Shown one piece after another: positions 55,325 to 64,000 of a DNA stretch of 64,000 nt. A program made the translations under genes and the position numbers. Position 1 is the stretch's first letter; every line of letters begins with the position of its first letter. This DNA comes from Flavobacteriaceae bacterium EG-1. Its GTDB lineage: Bacteria; Bacteroidota; Bacteroidia; Flavobacteriales; Flavobacteriaceae. The notes under the pieces were generated by a model, which saw only the letters and a program-made list of their open reading frames with translations, made no database searches and was not told where the DNA came from. The DNA is taken from positions 124,001-188,000 of the forward strand of contig NZ_WJPK01000005.1 in NCBI RefSeq assembly GCF_009649685.1. The letters run 5' to 3'.

Positions 55325-56005
55325 ATGGACTACGGAAAAGAATTTAAAAATTTTGCGATAAATCATCAAGGTATAAACAGCACTTATTACGACAAAATAA
55401 TGAGTAGCATGTATCCTGTGAACATGACGCCAAATATTATAGAAGAAAGGCAAATGAACGTTATTGCAATGGACGTTTATTCAAGATTAATGATGGATCG
55501 TATTATTTTTCTTGGCACAGGTATTAACGACCAAGTTGCAAACATTGTTCAAGCACAATTATTATTTTTAGCTAGTGTAGATGCTACTAAAGACATACAA
55601 ATATACATTAACTCACCTGGGGGTAGTGTTTATGCTGGTTTAGGCATATACGACACTATGCAATTCATCACCCCAGATGTAGCTACAATTTGTACTGGCA
55701 TGGCAGCATCAATGGGAGCTGTATTGCTATGTGCAGGTGAAAAAGGAAAACGAAGTGGATTAAAACATTCAAGGGTTATGATTCACCAACCAATGGGGGG
55801 AGCACAGGGTCAGGCAAGTGATATAGAAATTACCGCTAGGGAAATTCTAAAACTAAAAGATGAATTATATGAAATCATCGCTTTACATTCTGGCCAAACA
55901 GTTAAAAAAGTACATGAAGATAGTGATCGAGATTACTGGATGAAAGCGGAAGAAGCTAAAAAATACGGTATGATTGACGAATTATTAGTAAGGGAGAAGG
56001 AATAA
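55325..56005 (+). CDS. clpP: ATP-dependent Clp protease proteolytic subunit
   Basis: The protein has 226 residues. Catalytic Ser129 (GMAASMGAVLL) and His154 (VMIHQPMGG) are visible, with an Asp in the DSDRDYWM region completing the triad. It has an N-terminal extension of about 35 residues relative to E. coli ClpP, as is common in Bacteroidota. It forms the 14-mer barrel that degrades unfolded proteins with ClpX, which begins 16 bases downstream. Confidence 0.97.
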   Translation: MDYGKEFKNFAINHQGINSTYYDKIMSSMYPVNMTPNIIEERQMNVIAMDVYSRLMMDRIIFLGTGINDQVANIVQAQLLFLASVDATKDIQIYINSPGGSVYAGLGIYDTMQFITPDVATICTGMAASMGAVLLCAGEKGKRSGLKHSRVMIHQPMGGAQGQASDIEITAREILKLKDELYEIIALHSGQTVKKVHEDSDRDYWMKAEEAKKYGMIDELLVREKE

Positions 56006-56021
56006 GGTAGACTAATATAGT

Positions 56022-57257
56022 ATGGCAAAAGAAAATTTAGAATGTTCATTCTGCGGAAGGAAGAAACCAGAGACTAATCTATTAATAGCAGGTTTAGATG
56101 CTCACATCTGCGACCGTTGTATAGAGCAGGCACATGGTATTGTAGCTGAAGAATCGAAACAATCGAAAACAAATGATTTGTCTTCAGAATTGATTCTAAA
56201 AAAACCAATTGAAATAAAAGAATTTTTAGACACTTTTATTATTGGTCAAGAACGCACCAAAAAAGTAATGTCAGTAGCTGTATACAATCACTATAAACGA
56301 TTGTTACAACCTAGTTCAAATGAAGATGATGTTGAGATTCAAAAAAGCAATATTATCATGGTTGGCCAAACAGGTACTGGTAAAACCTTAATGGCCAAAA
56401 CCATCGCCCGCATGTTAAACGTACCATTAGCAATTGTTGATGCTACAGTTTTAACTGAAGCTGGTTATGTTGGGGAAGATGTTGAAAGTATCTTAACGCG
56501 CCTTTTACAAGCTGCAGACTATAATCTTGAAAAAACAGAAAGAGGTATCGTTTTTATTGATGAAATTGATAAAATTGCACGTAAAAGCGACAACCCTTCT
56601 ATTACGAGAGATGTTTCTGGTGAAGGAGTTCAACAAGGTCTTCTAAAATTATTAGAGGGCACCGTGGTAAATGTTCCGCCAAAAGGAGGTAGAAAACACC
56701 CAGACCAAAAGTTTATCGAAGTAAATACTGAAAATATACTATTTATAGCAGGTGGTGCATTTGACGGTATTGAACGTGCCATTTCTAAAAGATTGAATTT
56801 ACAAGCAATAGGATATAGTGCCTCCAAGGCTGAAGACAACTTAGATGAGGCAAATATTTTACAATATATTATTCCTAAGGATTTAAAAGATTTTGGATTG
56901 ATTCCTGAAATCATCGGAAGATTACCGGTTTTAACTCATATGAATCCTTTAGATGAGAAAACTTTAAGAGCTATTTTAACAGAACCTAAGAATGCTATTA
57001 TTAAACAATATGAAAAGCTTTTTGCCATGGATGGTATAGTGTTTACCATAACTGACCAGGCCTTAGACTATATTGTTAAGAAAGCCATTGAATACAAGTT
57101 AGGTGCCAGAGGACTTCGTTCTTTATGTGAGGCTATTTTTACTGACGCAATGTTTGAAATGCCTACTAGTGGAGAAAAAGAATTTAAAGTAAGTAAGCCT
57201 TACGCTGAAAGTAAATTAAACTACGAAACAATTAAGAAACTGAAGGCAGTTTCATAG
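56022..57257 (+). CDS. clpX: ATP-dependent Clp protease ATP-binding subunit ClpX
   Basis: The protein has 411 residues. The N-terminal zinc-binding domain has Cys8, Cys11, Cys30 and Cys33. Walker A is GQTGTGKT (115-122) and Walker B lies in [14 protein letters not shown]. The ClpP-contact loop, IGF in E. coli, reads IGY here (QAIGYSASK). The C-terminal sensor-2 region [11 protein letters not shown] is intact. It unfolds substrates and feeds them to ClpP. A strong terminator follows. Confidence 0.97.
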   Translation: MAKENLECSFCGRKKPETNLLIAGLDAHICDRCIEQAHGIVAEESKQSKTNDLSSELILKKPIEIKEFLDTFIIGQERTKKVMSVAVYNHYKRLLQPSSNEDDVEIQKSNIIMVGQTGTGKTLMAKTIARMLNVPLAIVDATVLTEAGYVGEDVESILTRLLQAADYNLEKTERGIVFIDEIDKIARKSDNPSITRDVSGEGVQQGLLKLLEGTVVNVPPKGGRKHPDQKFIEVNTENILFIAGGAFDGIERAISKRLNLQAIGYSASKAEDNLDEANILQYIIPKDLKDFGLIPEIIGRLPVLTHMNPLDEKTLRAILTEPKNAIIKQYEKLFAMDGIVFTITDQALDYIVKKAIEYKLGARGLRSLCEAIFTDAMFEMPTSGEKEFKVSKPYAESKLNYETIKKLKAVS

Positions 57258-57272
57258 TTTATCCTATAAGTA

Positions 57273-57320
57273 TATAATTAAAAACCTCGTCTGCTAAAGC
57301 AAACGAGGTTTTTAATTATA
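57273..57320. terminator. Bidirectional terminator between clpX and the convergent hydrolase gene
   Basis: A perfect 18-bp inverted repeat (57273-57290 with 57303-57320) has ACCTCGT/ACGAGGT at its centre, A/T-rich outer arms and a 12-base loop. It gives a T run in both directions, so it can stop transcripts of clpX (plus) and of the hydrolase (minus, stop at 57336). Confidence 0.9.
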
Positions 57321-57335
57321 AGTATAATCTTACCT

Positions 57336-57893
57336 TTAGACTACCTTTCTTTTCTTAAATTTCACTTTAGTTACATTGGCCAATAAATCTTGACAAACCT
57401 TACCGATAATTTTTTCATCTGTATACAGCTCATGTCCAAAATTTGGGATAATTTCCAACTCGGCATCAAGTCTTTCAGCCCATTCTTTTTTAGGTCTAAA
57501 AGAATCATTACTCCCATAAATCAAATTCATAGGGCAATCTGGTTTTTGATTTTCTTCACGAATTCTAGTTGCTGATACAGTATATAAAGATTTAACAGGA
57601 AGCCCCTTTAAAGCTGCTTTCCACGCTATGGTTCCACCTGTACTAAAAGCTAAGTAATGCGAAGCTGTTTTCTCTTTTCTTATTAAATGTGCAACAGCAG
57701 TATCAATTCCACCATTTACAAATGCTTTGTGTAAATTCTCTTCATTATTTACTGTTAAATCAATATGAGCTAACTGCTGCATATCGTAGAAAACGATATC
57801 ATAATACTGTTGAAGATACCCTAGATAAGAAGTAATCCATAATCCTTTTTTAACTCCCCACATATCTGATAAGACTACTAGTCTCTCTGCCAT
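57336..57893 (-). CDS. Small alpha/beta hydrolase-fold protein
   Basis: The protein has 185 residues. The N-terminal LVVLSDMWG suggests the first strand and oxyanion loop. The nucleophile elbow is AFSTGG, with Ser84 and the first Gly of GxSxG changed to Ala. The acid is likely in YGSNDSFRP and the His in NFGHELYTD. At 185 residues it lacks most of the cap domain. The C-terminus is very basic (KVKFKKRKVV). No signal peptide. Substrate unknown. Confidence 0.8.
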   Translation of the reverse strand: MAERLVVLSDMWGVKKGLWITSYLGYLQQYYDIVFYDMQQLAHIDLTVNNEENLHKAFVNGGIDTAVAHLIRKEKTASHYLAFSTGGTIAWKAALKGLPVKSLYTVSATRIREENQKPDCPMNLIYGSNDSFRPKKEWAERLDAELEIIPNFGHELYTDEKIIGKVCQDLLANVTKVKFKKRKVV

Positions 57894-58049
57894 AATTTTG
57901 TATTTGTTTGTGTGTATAATAAGATTTAGATTGGCAAATTGAACATTAAACGCCTAAAAACAGCATTTATTTGTTTATCGGAGGTAAAAATTCGATATAG
58001 TAAGCAATTACTATATTATAGTAACAACTATACACCTAACAAATAAGAT

Positions 58050-59564
58050 TTAAACGTTCATAGAAAGTAGTTCTTCGATATAATCTCGCTGATTTGATAA
58101 TCGAGGTATTTTGTGTTGTCCACCTAATTTGTTATTAGATTTCAACCAATCATAAAAAAGATTTTCTCTGGCGACATGTACTGTTGGTAAATTAAGCGTA
58201 ATACTATTATAGCGTTTAGCTTCGTAATCAGAATTCAGTGATTTAAGAGCATTATCTAAAAGTTCTGTAAAATAATTTAAGTCTTCCGGAGGCTTTCTAA
58301 ATTCAATAATCCACTCGTGAGCTCCTTTTTCCTTTCCTTCCATAAAAATTGGCCCAGCGGTATAATCCTTAATTTCAGCGCCTGTTTTAATACAAATACT
58401 CTTTAACGCGTCTTCAGCGTTTTCAATTATCAATTCTTCACCAAACACATTAATATGATGTTTAGTACGACCAGTTACTTTTATTCGATAAGGATGAGTA
58501 GACGTAAAACGAATAGTATCCCCTATTTTATAACGCCATAATCCTGAATTTGTAGTTATAATTATCGCATAATTTCTACCAATTTTTACTTCCCATAATG
58601 GAATAGCTTGTTGCTCTTCTGTACCGTATTGATCCATGGGAATAAATTCGTAGAATATACCATAATCTAACATTAACAATAGATCGTTGGCATCATTACG
58701 ATCCTGAATAGCAAAAAACCCCTCAGAAGCATTATATATTTCGTAGTATTTAAAACTCTTTCTGGGGAGGAGCTTCTTATACTGTTCTTTATATGGATTA
58801 AAACTTACGCCTCCATGAAAATAAACTTCTAAATTCTCCCATACATGAAATAAATGGTCTTTGCCAGTTTCTTCAATTACATCATTAAGCAATACTAACA
58901 TCCAGGATGGAACTCCAGCCAAACTTGTAACATTTTCTTGTGTGCTTTCTTTAATTATTGCTTTGAGTTTATGCTCCCACTCACTCATTAAAGAAACTTT
59001 ACTACTAGGCGTACTACTAAATTCTGCCCAAAGTGGCATATTATCAATGAGTATTGCGGAAAGATCACCAAACAAAGAACCATTATCTTCATATAATTCT
59101 TTACTTCCACCAAGTCGTAAACTTTTACCCGTAAATAATTGAGAATTCTCATTATTGTTCAAATAAAGACACAACAAATCTTTGCCAGATTTGTAATGAC
59201 AATCCTCTAAAGCCTCAGCACTTACTGGAATAAATTTACTTTTAGCATTGGTAGTACCGCTACTTTTTGCAAACCATTTTATTGACGTGGGCCAAAATAT
59301 ATTTTGTTCGCCGCGACGGGTTCGCTCTATAATTGGTTCTATTTCTTCATAAGACTGAATGGGTAAACGTTCGCGAAAAGTTTGATAATTGCTTATCGAT
59401 TCAAAATCATATTTCTTTCCCACCTCTGTTTCGTCCGCTAATTCTAGTAATTGTCTCAACACCTCTTCTTGAACTTCTGCAGGGTATTTTAAAAAAAGTT
59501 CTATCTGATGATAGCGCTTTTTTAATAGCCAAGAAGCAATAGAATTAAATAATGGTATTGACAT
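58050..59564 (-). CDS. GH3-family acyl-adenylate-forming protein
   Basis: The protein has 504 residues. The fold is of the ANL superfamily as in plant GH3 auxin-amido synthetases: ATP/AMP motif KWFAKSSGTTNAKSKFIPVS (motif 1), YNASEGFFAIQD (motif 2) and LWRYKIGDTIRFTS with KVTGRTKHHINVFGEELI (motif 3). In plants such enzymes couple amino acids to hormones; bacterial members are widespread in Bacteroidota with unproven substrates. No signal peptide, single gene. Family assignment is confident; reaction is inferred to be acyl-adenylation. Confidence 0.93.
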   Translation of the reverse strand: MSIPLFNSIASWLLKKRYHQIELFLKYPAEVQEEVLRQLLELADETEVGKKYDFESISNYQTFRERLPIQSYEEIEPIIERTRRGEQNIFWPTSIKWFAKSSGTTNAKSKFIPVSAEALEDCHYKSGKDLLCLYLNNNENSQLFTGKSLRLGGSKELYEDNGSLFGDLSAILIDNMPLWAEFSSTPSSKVSLMSEWEHKLKAIIKESTQENVTSLAGVPSWMLVLLNDVIEETGKDHLFHVWENLEVYFHGGVSFNPYKEQYKKLLPRKSFKYYEIYNASEGFFAIQDRNDANDLLLMLDYGIFYEFIPMDQYGTEEQQAIPLWEVKIGRNYAIIITTNSGLWRYKIGDTIRFTSTHPYRIKVTGRTKHHINVFGEELIIENAEDALKSICIKTGAEIKDYTAGPIFMEGKEKGAHEWIIEFRKPPEDLNYFTELLDNALKSLNSDYEAKRYNSITLNLPTVHVARENLFYDWLKSNNKLGGQHKIPRLSNQRDYIEELLSMNV

Positions 59565-59630
59565 TTTTAGGTATATTTAGCGTTCTAAAATAATGTATTA
59601 TACTATCATTTTCAAATAACAATTTAAGGC

Positions 59631-60425
59631 ATGCAATACGAAGGTGTTCTAAGAAAAATGCAAACTGAAATCGGAAATCCGATTCAATATTTCATGATTT
59701 TTGAGAATGATTTTATAAATGTTAATCAAATACTTGACAAACAATTAAGTATAAACTTTATAAAGTATCAATGTTTAAATTGTAGTAAAGATAAGCCTAT
59801 TTACCGCCAAGGATTTTGTCAGAGTTGCTTTTTTGAAATTCCAGCAGCAGGAGATTGGATTATGAGACCTGAATTAAGTACCGCTCATTTAGGGAAGGAA
59901 GATAGAAATCTAGAATATGAAAAAAGAGCTCAACTACAACCTCATATTGTTTATTTAGCAAATTCTAGCAATGTAAAAGTTGGAGTTACTAGAAAAGCTC
60001 AAATACCTACTAGATGGATTGATCAAGGAGCACATGAAGCAATAGAAATAGTAGAAGTACCAAATCGATATTTAGCAGGAATTACAGAGGTTGCCTTAAA
60101 AGACCATGTTGGTGATAAAACTAATTGGCGCAAAATGTTAACCAATACTATTGATGATGAAAACCTCGTTGAATGGCGAGCAAAACTAAAACAATATATT
60201 CCTAAAGAAGCATTAGAATATTTTATAGAAAACAACACCGAGACTAACCTCAATTTCCCCGTACTACAATATCCAGCAAAAGTAAAGAGCCTTAATCTTA
60301 TAAAAACACCAAACTACATGGGAGTTTTAAAAGGAATAAAAGGTCAGTATTTAATATTTGAAGATAATACTGTTTTTAATGTACGCGGGAGTGAAGGTTA
60401 TTATGTTAGTTTAACCATTAGCTAG
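59631..60425 (+). CDS. DUF2797 protein with zinc ribbon and GIY-YIG-like segment
   Basis: The protein has 264 residues. A four-Cys zinc ribbon is visible at Cys48, Cys51, Cys63 and Cys66 (QCLNCSKDK, GFCQSCFFE). The middle part begins HIVYLANSSNVKVGVTRK (105-122) and continues with TRWIDQGA and ITEVALKDHVG. The order VYL ... VGV ... Arg128 ... Glu153 resembles the GIY-YIG nuclease spacing, though this is my reading and not an established assignment. The C-terminus is a small beta-rich domain. It is convergent with the AsmA-like gene; the stops are one base apart. Confidence 0.83.
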   Translation: MQYEGVLRKMQTEIGNPIQYFMIFENDFINVNQILDKQLSINFIKYQCLNCSKDKPIYRQGFCQSCFFEIPAAGDWIMRPELSTAHLGKEDRNLEYEKRAQLQPHIVYLANSSNVKVGVTRKAQIPTRWIDQGAHEAIEIVEVPNRYLAGITEVALKDHVGDKTNWRKMLTNTIDDENLVEWRAKLKQYIPKEALEYFIENNTETNLNFPVLQYPAKVKSLNLIKTPNYMGVLKGIKGQYLIFEDNTVFNVRGSEGYYVSLTIS

Positions 60426-60426
60426 C

Positions 60427-63135
60427 TTATTCGCTTTTCTTTTTATTTAGTAAACCACCAAGAATATTTTTCGCTTTCTCTTTAACGGCCTCCTCAGTCT
60501 TCACTTCTGTTACAGTATCTTTATTTTGTGCTGTTGTATCTTCTTTTTTATTACCTAATATTCCAGTTAAAATCTCTTTTGCATCTTCTTTAGTTTTATC
60601 TTGGGAAGTAGCTGTATCACCTTCTGCAGTATCACCCCCTAAAACACCTTTTAAAAGATCTTTAGCTTTATCTGTACCTTTGTTAATTAATTTTTGCTTT
60701 TCTATTTCAACAAGCTTGGTTGTTAAACTTTTTACTCCACCTGTTAAATCTGTCGTTACCGCAGGATTTGTGTAATCACCTCCAATATTAGCTGTTACAG
60801 GCACTGTTAAATCACTTAAAGAACTATCATCTATTTTAGCAATTAAATTATTAACATCACTACCAAGATATTTCGCGGGCACATTAACAACTGCTGCATA
60901 ATTCAATTTTTGGTCAAATGTATGACTACCCGAAATATTCATATCAATATCTTGATATTTTACAGTAAATGGTTTCACTTTAACTTCACCATTTTCAAAA
61001 GTTAGCGCTGTTTTTAACCCTTTTAGATCTAAGTTTTCCGGTTTTAAAAAGCTCAACTTTTCACCTACTTTATTTAATATAGCAGTCTTTTTTGGATCGA
61101 GTTCAGTTTGCATTAATTCTGCCAAAACATCACCAGAAATAGTCGCCATATCTGGAGTAAAGTCATCATTTAGCTTTCCTGAAATCTCAATTTCAGAATC
61201 AAGAACACCTCGCAATGCACCGGCAACAGGAGCTAAGGTTTTAAACAAATCAAAAGACTCAAAGGTTTCACTAATATTAAAATTCTTCATATCGAGTTTC
61301 ATTCCGAAATCAGGTACATCATTCTTCGTAGAAACCGAACCATTAAATGCCATTTTACCATCGAAAATGGAAGTTGTCATATTTTGCAAAGTTGCCTTTT
61401 CATCTTTAATTAGGAGCGTACCTTTTACGTTTTTTAAAGTAAGATTATCATATAATACGGTCGTTGCATTTGCATTAATGGTACAATCTAAAAATGAAGG
61501 AATCTTTAATGATTCTTCACCAGAAGTTACTGGTTCCGTTTTGGAATCGCCAGACTGCTCTTCAACATCAGCCGTCATAAAATCGTTTAATGAAAAAGTA
61601 TTGGATTTTAAGTTAAAATCACCTTTTACTTTCTCATCATTAAACATATAACCTAACAGGTTATCGATAGTACCAGATGCATTAAAATCTGACTTACCTG
61701 TACTACCTTGTAGCTCATTTAAGCTTACTTTGTTTGGATTGAAGGTTAAATTTGTAGATTCAATCTTTACCGGGTTTGCCATTTCTTCTGAATTATATTC
61801 AAAATCTTTTAGGCCAAAATTACCAGCTATCTTCGTATTCTCGTAATTATTACTTTCTACAGATGCCATGTCAAAATTAGCAGAAATATCCGCATCTAAT
61901 AGTCCTTTTAAATTCAAATCGGCAGGAACAGGGTATGCTTTAGAAATATTTGCTAAGTTCATTTTACCATCTATTTTAGCATCAACTTTCATATTACCCA
62001 TTAAATCTCTAAGTTTTGACACCATATTAAACTTATCTTCATCAATCATAAATGAAAGTTTATTGATATCAACATAAGTATCTTCCGTTATTCCAGTTGT
62101 ATTATTTACAGCAACATCAATAAATATATTACGCACTGATTTTGGCAAATCTGGATACTTAAAAGAAGCATTATTCGAATTTAATTTAATATTGAATTTA
62201 GGAATATGAGTTTCATCAACAATACCCTTAAACTCCCCGGCCACTGTAAAATCTCCAGTAGTCTTTATATTATCAAGACTCTTTGAGTACTCTTCCGGGA
62301 TAACTGCTAAAAAATTCTTAAACTCAGAAGAGGGTGTTTTAAAATTGATATCTACTTCTTGATTTGTATCATTCAACTGAATAAACCCATCAAATACTAT
62401 AGGTAGTTGATTAATTAGTGCTTCATTTTGTAGAAAAGAGAATTTCATCTTTTCTAAATCTATGCCAATAAGTGCTTCTAAAGCTAATTTATGATTCTTC
62501 AAATAATAGGTGCTGTCCATTCCAAATGAAACAAGTGCAGAGGTTTTCGTATCTAACTCAGATGTTGCCAACGAAAGATCACCAGTACCTGAATGATTTA
62601 ATTCTGTAATCATTAAATTCATGTCTGTACTTCTATCATCATAAACAATTTTTGAATTCTGTATGCTATATTCATCCATCGCTAAGGTAAAACTAGCATC
62701 ACTAGAAGTACTTTCTGTTTGAGAACTACCAGAATCTTTTGAAATATCATAATTAGTATGTTCTTCGGCATCAACCTTAACATTTATATTGGCGCTATCA
62801 ACAAAAAATCGATCAATTTTTATTGGCTCATCAGATTCTTTAAAAAATTGACTTATTCCTAATTTTAATTGTACTTCATTAGCTGCAAAAAGCGTATCTC
62901 CTTCAAATGGAGCCTTATTAATCAACGAAACTTTTTCAAGGGTTACAGTAGCATTTGGAAAATTGCTAAATAAACTTAAATCAGCATCCACAAAATCTAA
63001 AGTAGCATTAACATTTTCATTGACTTTATTTTTGATAATATCATCTATTTTTCCTTTTAAGAAAAACGGTGTTGCTACTAAAAGAACTATTAATAACAAT
63101 ACTACCACACCCAATATTTTAAAAACCTTCTTCAT
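60427..63135 (-). CDS. AsmA-family inner-membrane-anchored periplasmic protein
   Basis: The protein has 902 residues. One N-terminal transmembrane helix (VFKILGVVVLLLIVLLVATPFFL) anchors a long beta-rich periplasmic part with the AsmA start FPNATVTLEKVSLIN and the C-terminal AsmA_2 region. AsmA proteins are of the repeating beta-groove type thought to move phospholipids to the outer membrane. The last 80 or so residues hold three similar amphipathic units: AKDLLKGVLGG, AKEILTGILGN and AKNILGGLLNK, separated by acidic Thr-rich linkers, which is unusual. Confidence 0.9.
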   Translation of the reverse strand: MKKVFKILGVVVLLLIVLLVATPFFLKGKIDDIIKNKVNENVNATLDFVDADLSLFSNFPNATVTLEKVSLINKAPFEGDTLFAANEVQLKLGISQFFKESDEPIKIDRFFVDSANINVKVDAEEHTNYDISKDSGSSQTESTSSDASFTLAMDEYSIQNSKIVYDDRSTDMNLMITELNHSGTGDLSLATSELDTKTSALVSFGMDSTYYLKNHKLALEALIGIDLEKMKFSFLQNEALINQLPIVFDGFIQLNDTNQEVDINFKTPSSEFKNFLAVIPEEYSKSLDNIKTTGDFTVAGEFKGIVDETHIPKFNIKLNSNNASFKYPDLPKSVRNIFIDVAVNNTTGITEDTYVDINKLSFMIDEDKFNMVSKLRDLMGNMKVDAKIDGKMNLANISKAYPVPADLNLKGLLDADISANFDMASVESNNYENTKIAGNFGLKDFEYNSEEMANPVKIESTNLTFNPNKVSLNELQGSTGKSDFNASGTIDNLLGYMFNDEKVKGDFNLKSNTFSLNDFMTADVEEQSGDSKTEPVTSGEESLKIPSFLDCTINANATTVLYDNLTLKNVKGTLLIKDEKATLQNMTTSIFDGKMAFNGSVSTKNDVPDFGMKLDMKNFNISETFESFDLFKTLAPVAGALRGVLDSEIEISGKLNDDFTPDMATISGDVLAELMQTELDPKKTAILNKVGEKLSFLKPENLDLKGLKTALTFENGEVKVKPFTVKYQDIDMNISGSHTFDQKLNYAAVVNVPAKYLGSDVNNLIAKIDDSSLSDLTVPVTANIGGDYTNPAVTTDLTGGVKSLTTKLVEIEKQKLINKGTDKAKDLLKGVLGGDTAEGDTATSQDKTKEDAKEILTGILGNKKEDTTAQNKDTVTEVKTEEAVKEKAKNILGGLLNKKKSE

Positions 63136-63282
63136 GCAATTGCTTTTTTAAAATAAAAATAATTTAATACTTATAATTTGGTTAAAACATGCATTTCACA
63201 CTATAATCAAACAAAGTTTAAATCACCTCATTATATAACTTAAAACGGGAGACTATATTTTAAACGAAAGGTTAAGAATTTT

Positions 63283-63993
63283 CTAAATCTCGAGGTTTAT
63301 TTCTTCTCCAATTTTTAGTCCGAATCTTTTTCTTAAAAGATATACGAAGAAATAGAGCAAAGGGGTGTCTAGAAATGCTATAAATATCTTAAAAAGGAAG
63401 CCGGAGACAACTAACCCAAAGAACAAATGCCATGGAAGCACCTTAAAAATACATAACAAACCAACAACTACGAAGGTGTCTAAAAATTGAGATAGAAAGG
63501 TTGAAAAGTTGTTTCGAAGCCAAAGATGATTACCGTTAGTCTTCCTTTTCCAGAAATGATAAATTGCGATATCTATGTATTGCGCGGATAAATATGCCAT
63601 CATTGAGGCCAAAACTGCTAATGGAGACAGTGAAAATACTTGGCTAAAAATTTCATTATTCAAAGGTGAAGAAGGTATTGCCGGAGCTATATCTGCTACC
63701 AGAATAATACCCATAGAAAAAAAAGAAGCAAATATACCCGCTGTAACAATCTCGTTAGCCTTTTTTTTGCCAAAGATTTCTGATATTAAGTCGGTAATTA
63801 AAAATGTAATAGGGTAAGGTAATACCCCAACTGAAATCTCAAATAAAGAAACACCAAATACTTGTACATCACCAAAGGGATTCCAGTAAAAAAATTTTTG
63901 AAATATTAAATTTGAAACAACCAATGAAGTTATAAAAAGCGCACCCAGATATAAATAAATGCGATAAGCCAGCTTTTTATCCTTTAAAGTCAT
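63283..63993 (-). CDS. Queuosine-precursor transporter (YhhQ/VUT family)
   Basis: The protein has 236 residues and six to seven transmembrane helices. The family motif is visible as PYPITFLITDLISEIFGKKKANEIV and as DIAIYHFWKRKTNGNHLWLRNNFST with SQFLDT (COG1738). Members import 7-cyano-7-deazaguanine or 7-aminomethyl-7-deazaguanine for queuosine tRNA modification. No que gene lies nearby in the window. The gene is complete, with its start 8 bases from the right edge. Confidence 0.92.
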   Translation of the reverse strand: MTLKDKKLAYRIYLYLGALFITSLVVSNLIFQKFFYWNPFGDVQVFGVSLFEISVGVLPYPITFLITDLISEIFGKKKANEIVTAGIFASFFSMGIILVADIAPAIPSSPLNNEIFSQVFSLSPLAVLASMMAYLSAQYIDIAIYHFWKRKTNGNHLWLRNNFSTFLSQFLDTFVVVGLLCIFKVLPWHLFFGLVVSGFLFKIFIAFLDTPLLYFFVYLLRKRFGLKIGEEINLEI

Positions 63994-64000
63994 ATTTTCA

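Noticed and set aside
1-64000. CRISPR array, tRNA/rRNA genes, restriction or toxin-antitoxin systems
   Set aside because: I looked in all gaps between genes and found no spaced direct repeats, cloverleaf-like sequence or matching gene pairs.

Overview
The window looks like the chromosome of a low-GC member of the Flavobacteriaceae (phylum Bacteroidota). The evidence is a type IX secretion cluster (type B sorting-domain cargo, PorP/SprF protein, PorE-like OmpA protein), the PorG-uppS-bamA-ompH-ompH block, a fused hypoxanthine phosphoribosyltransferase-adenylate kinase, families such as DUF5723, DUF4136 and DUF6089, and promoters of the TAnnTTTG type. I see no tRNA or rRNA gene, insertion sequence, prophage, integrase or CRISPR array. 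No gap without a gene exceeds 300 bases. Base composition is uniform by eye, so nothing suggests a recently acquired island.

Layout. 1-8.3 kb: the 3' end of an RlmB/TrmH methyltransferase, a rhomboid protease, rarA, a secreted protein of unknown function, a lipoprotein/DUF5723 pair, a HAD phosphatase coupled to a degenerate polysaccharide deacetylase, and radC. 8.4-9.7 kb: an Mpl-type peptidoglycan-recycling ligase. 10-15.3 kb: the three-gene type IX secretion operon, closed by a strong terminator. 15.5-24.4 kb: an atypical SDR protein, then a giant alpha-2-macroglobulin, a Cys-rich membrane protein with a carboxypeptidase-regulatory domain, and a secreted transglutaminase-like protein. 24.6-29.2 kb: nucleotide metabolism (hpt-adk and obg on one strand, purK-purE on the other). 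29.2-36.7 kb: an M3 peptidase, then a histidine kinase with 11 PAS repeats and its receiver partner. 36.7-38.8 kb: a rhodanese lipoprotein, an ECF sigma/zinc anti-sigma pair and a UbiA-like membrane protein. 39-44.5 kb: gcvP, then a KAS III/methyltransferase/glycosyltransferase operon. 44.5-51.8 kb: the outer-membrane biogenesis operon CBS-nadK-porG-uppS-bamA-ompH-ompH. 51.9-57.3 kb: pdxJ, an esterase, a small membrane protein, tig, clpP and clpX. 57.3-64 kb: a small alpha/beta hydrolase, a GH3-family protein, a DUF2797 protein, an AsmA-family protein and a queuosine-precursor transporter.

Most of the window is ordinary housekeeping. The places most worth a second look are: the macroglobulin, which carries a SusC-like TonB-box/plug-start segment where a bait loop is expected, with its two downstream partners; the deacetylase and SDR paralogues that have lost their expected catalytic residues; the 11-PAS sensor; the uncharacterised KAS III-methyltransferase-glycosyltransferase operon; and the DUF2797 protein, which has GIY-YIG-like spacing. 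I did not find a clearly new defence or mobile system.
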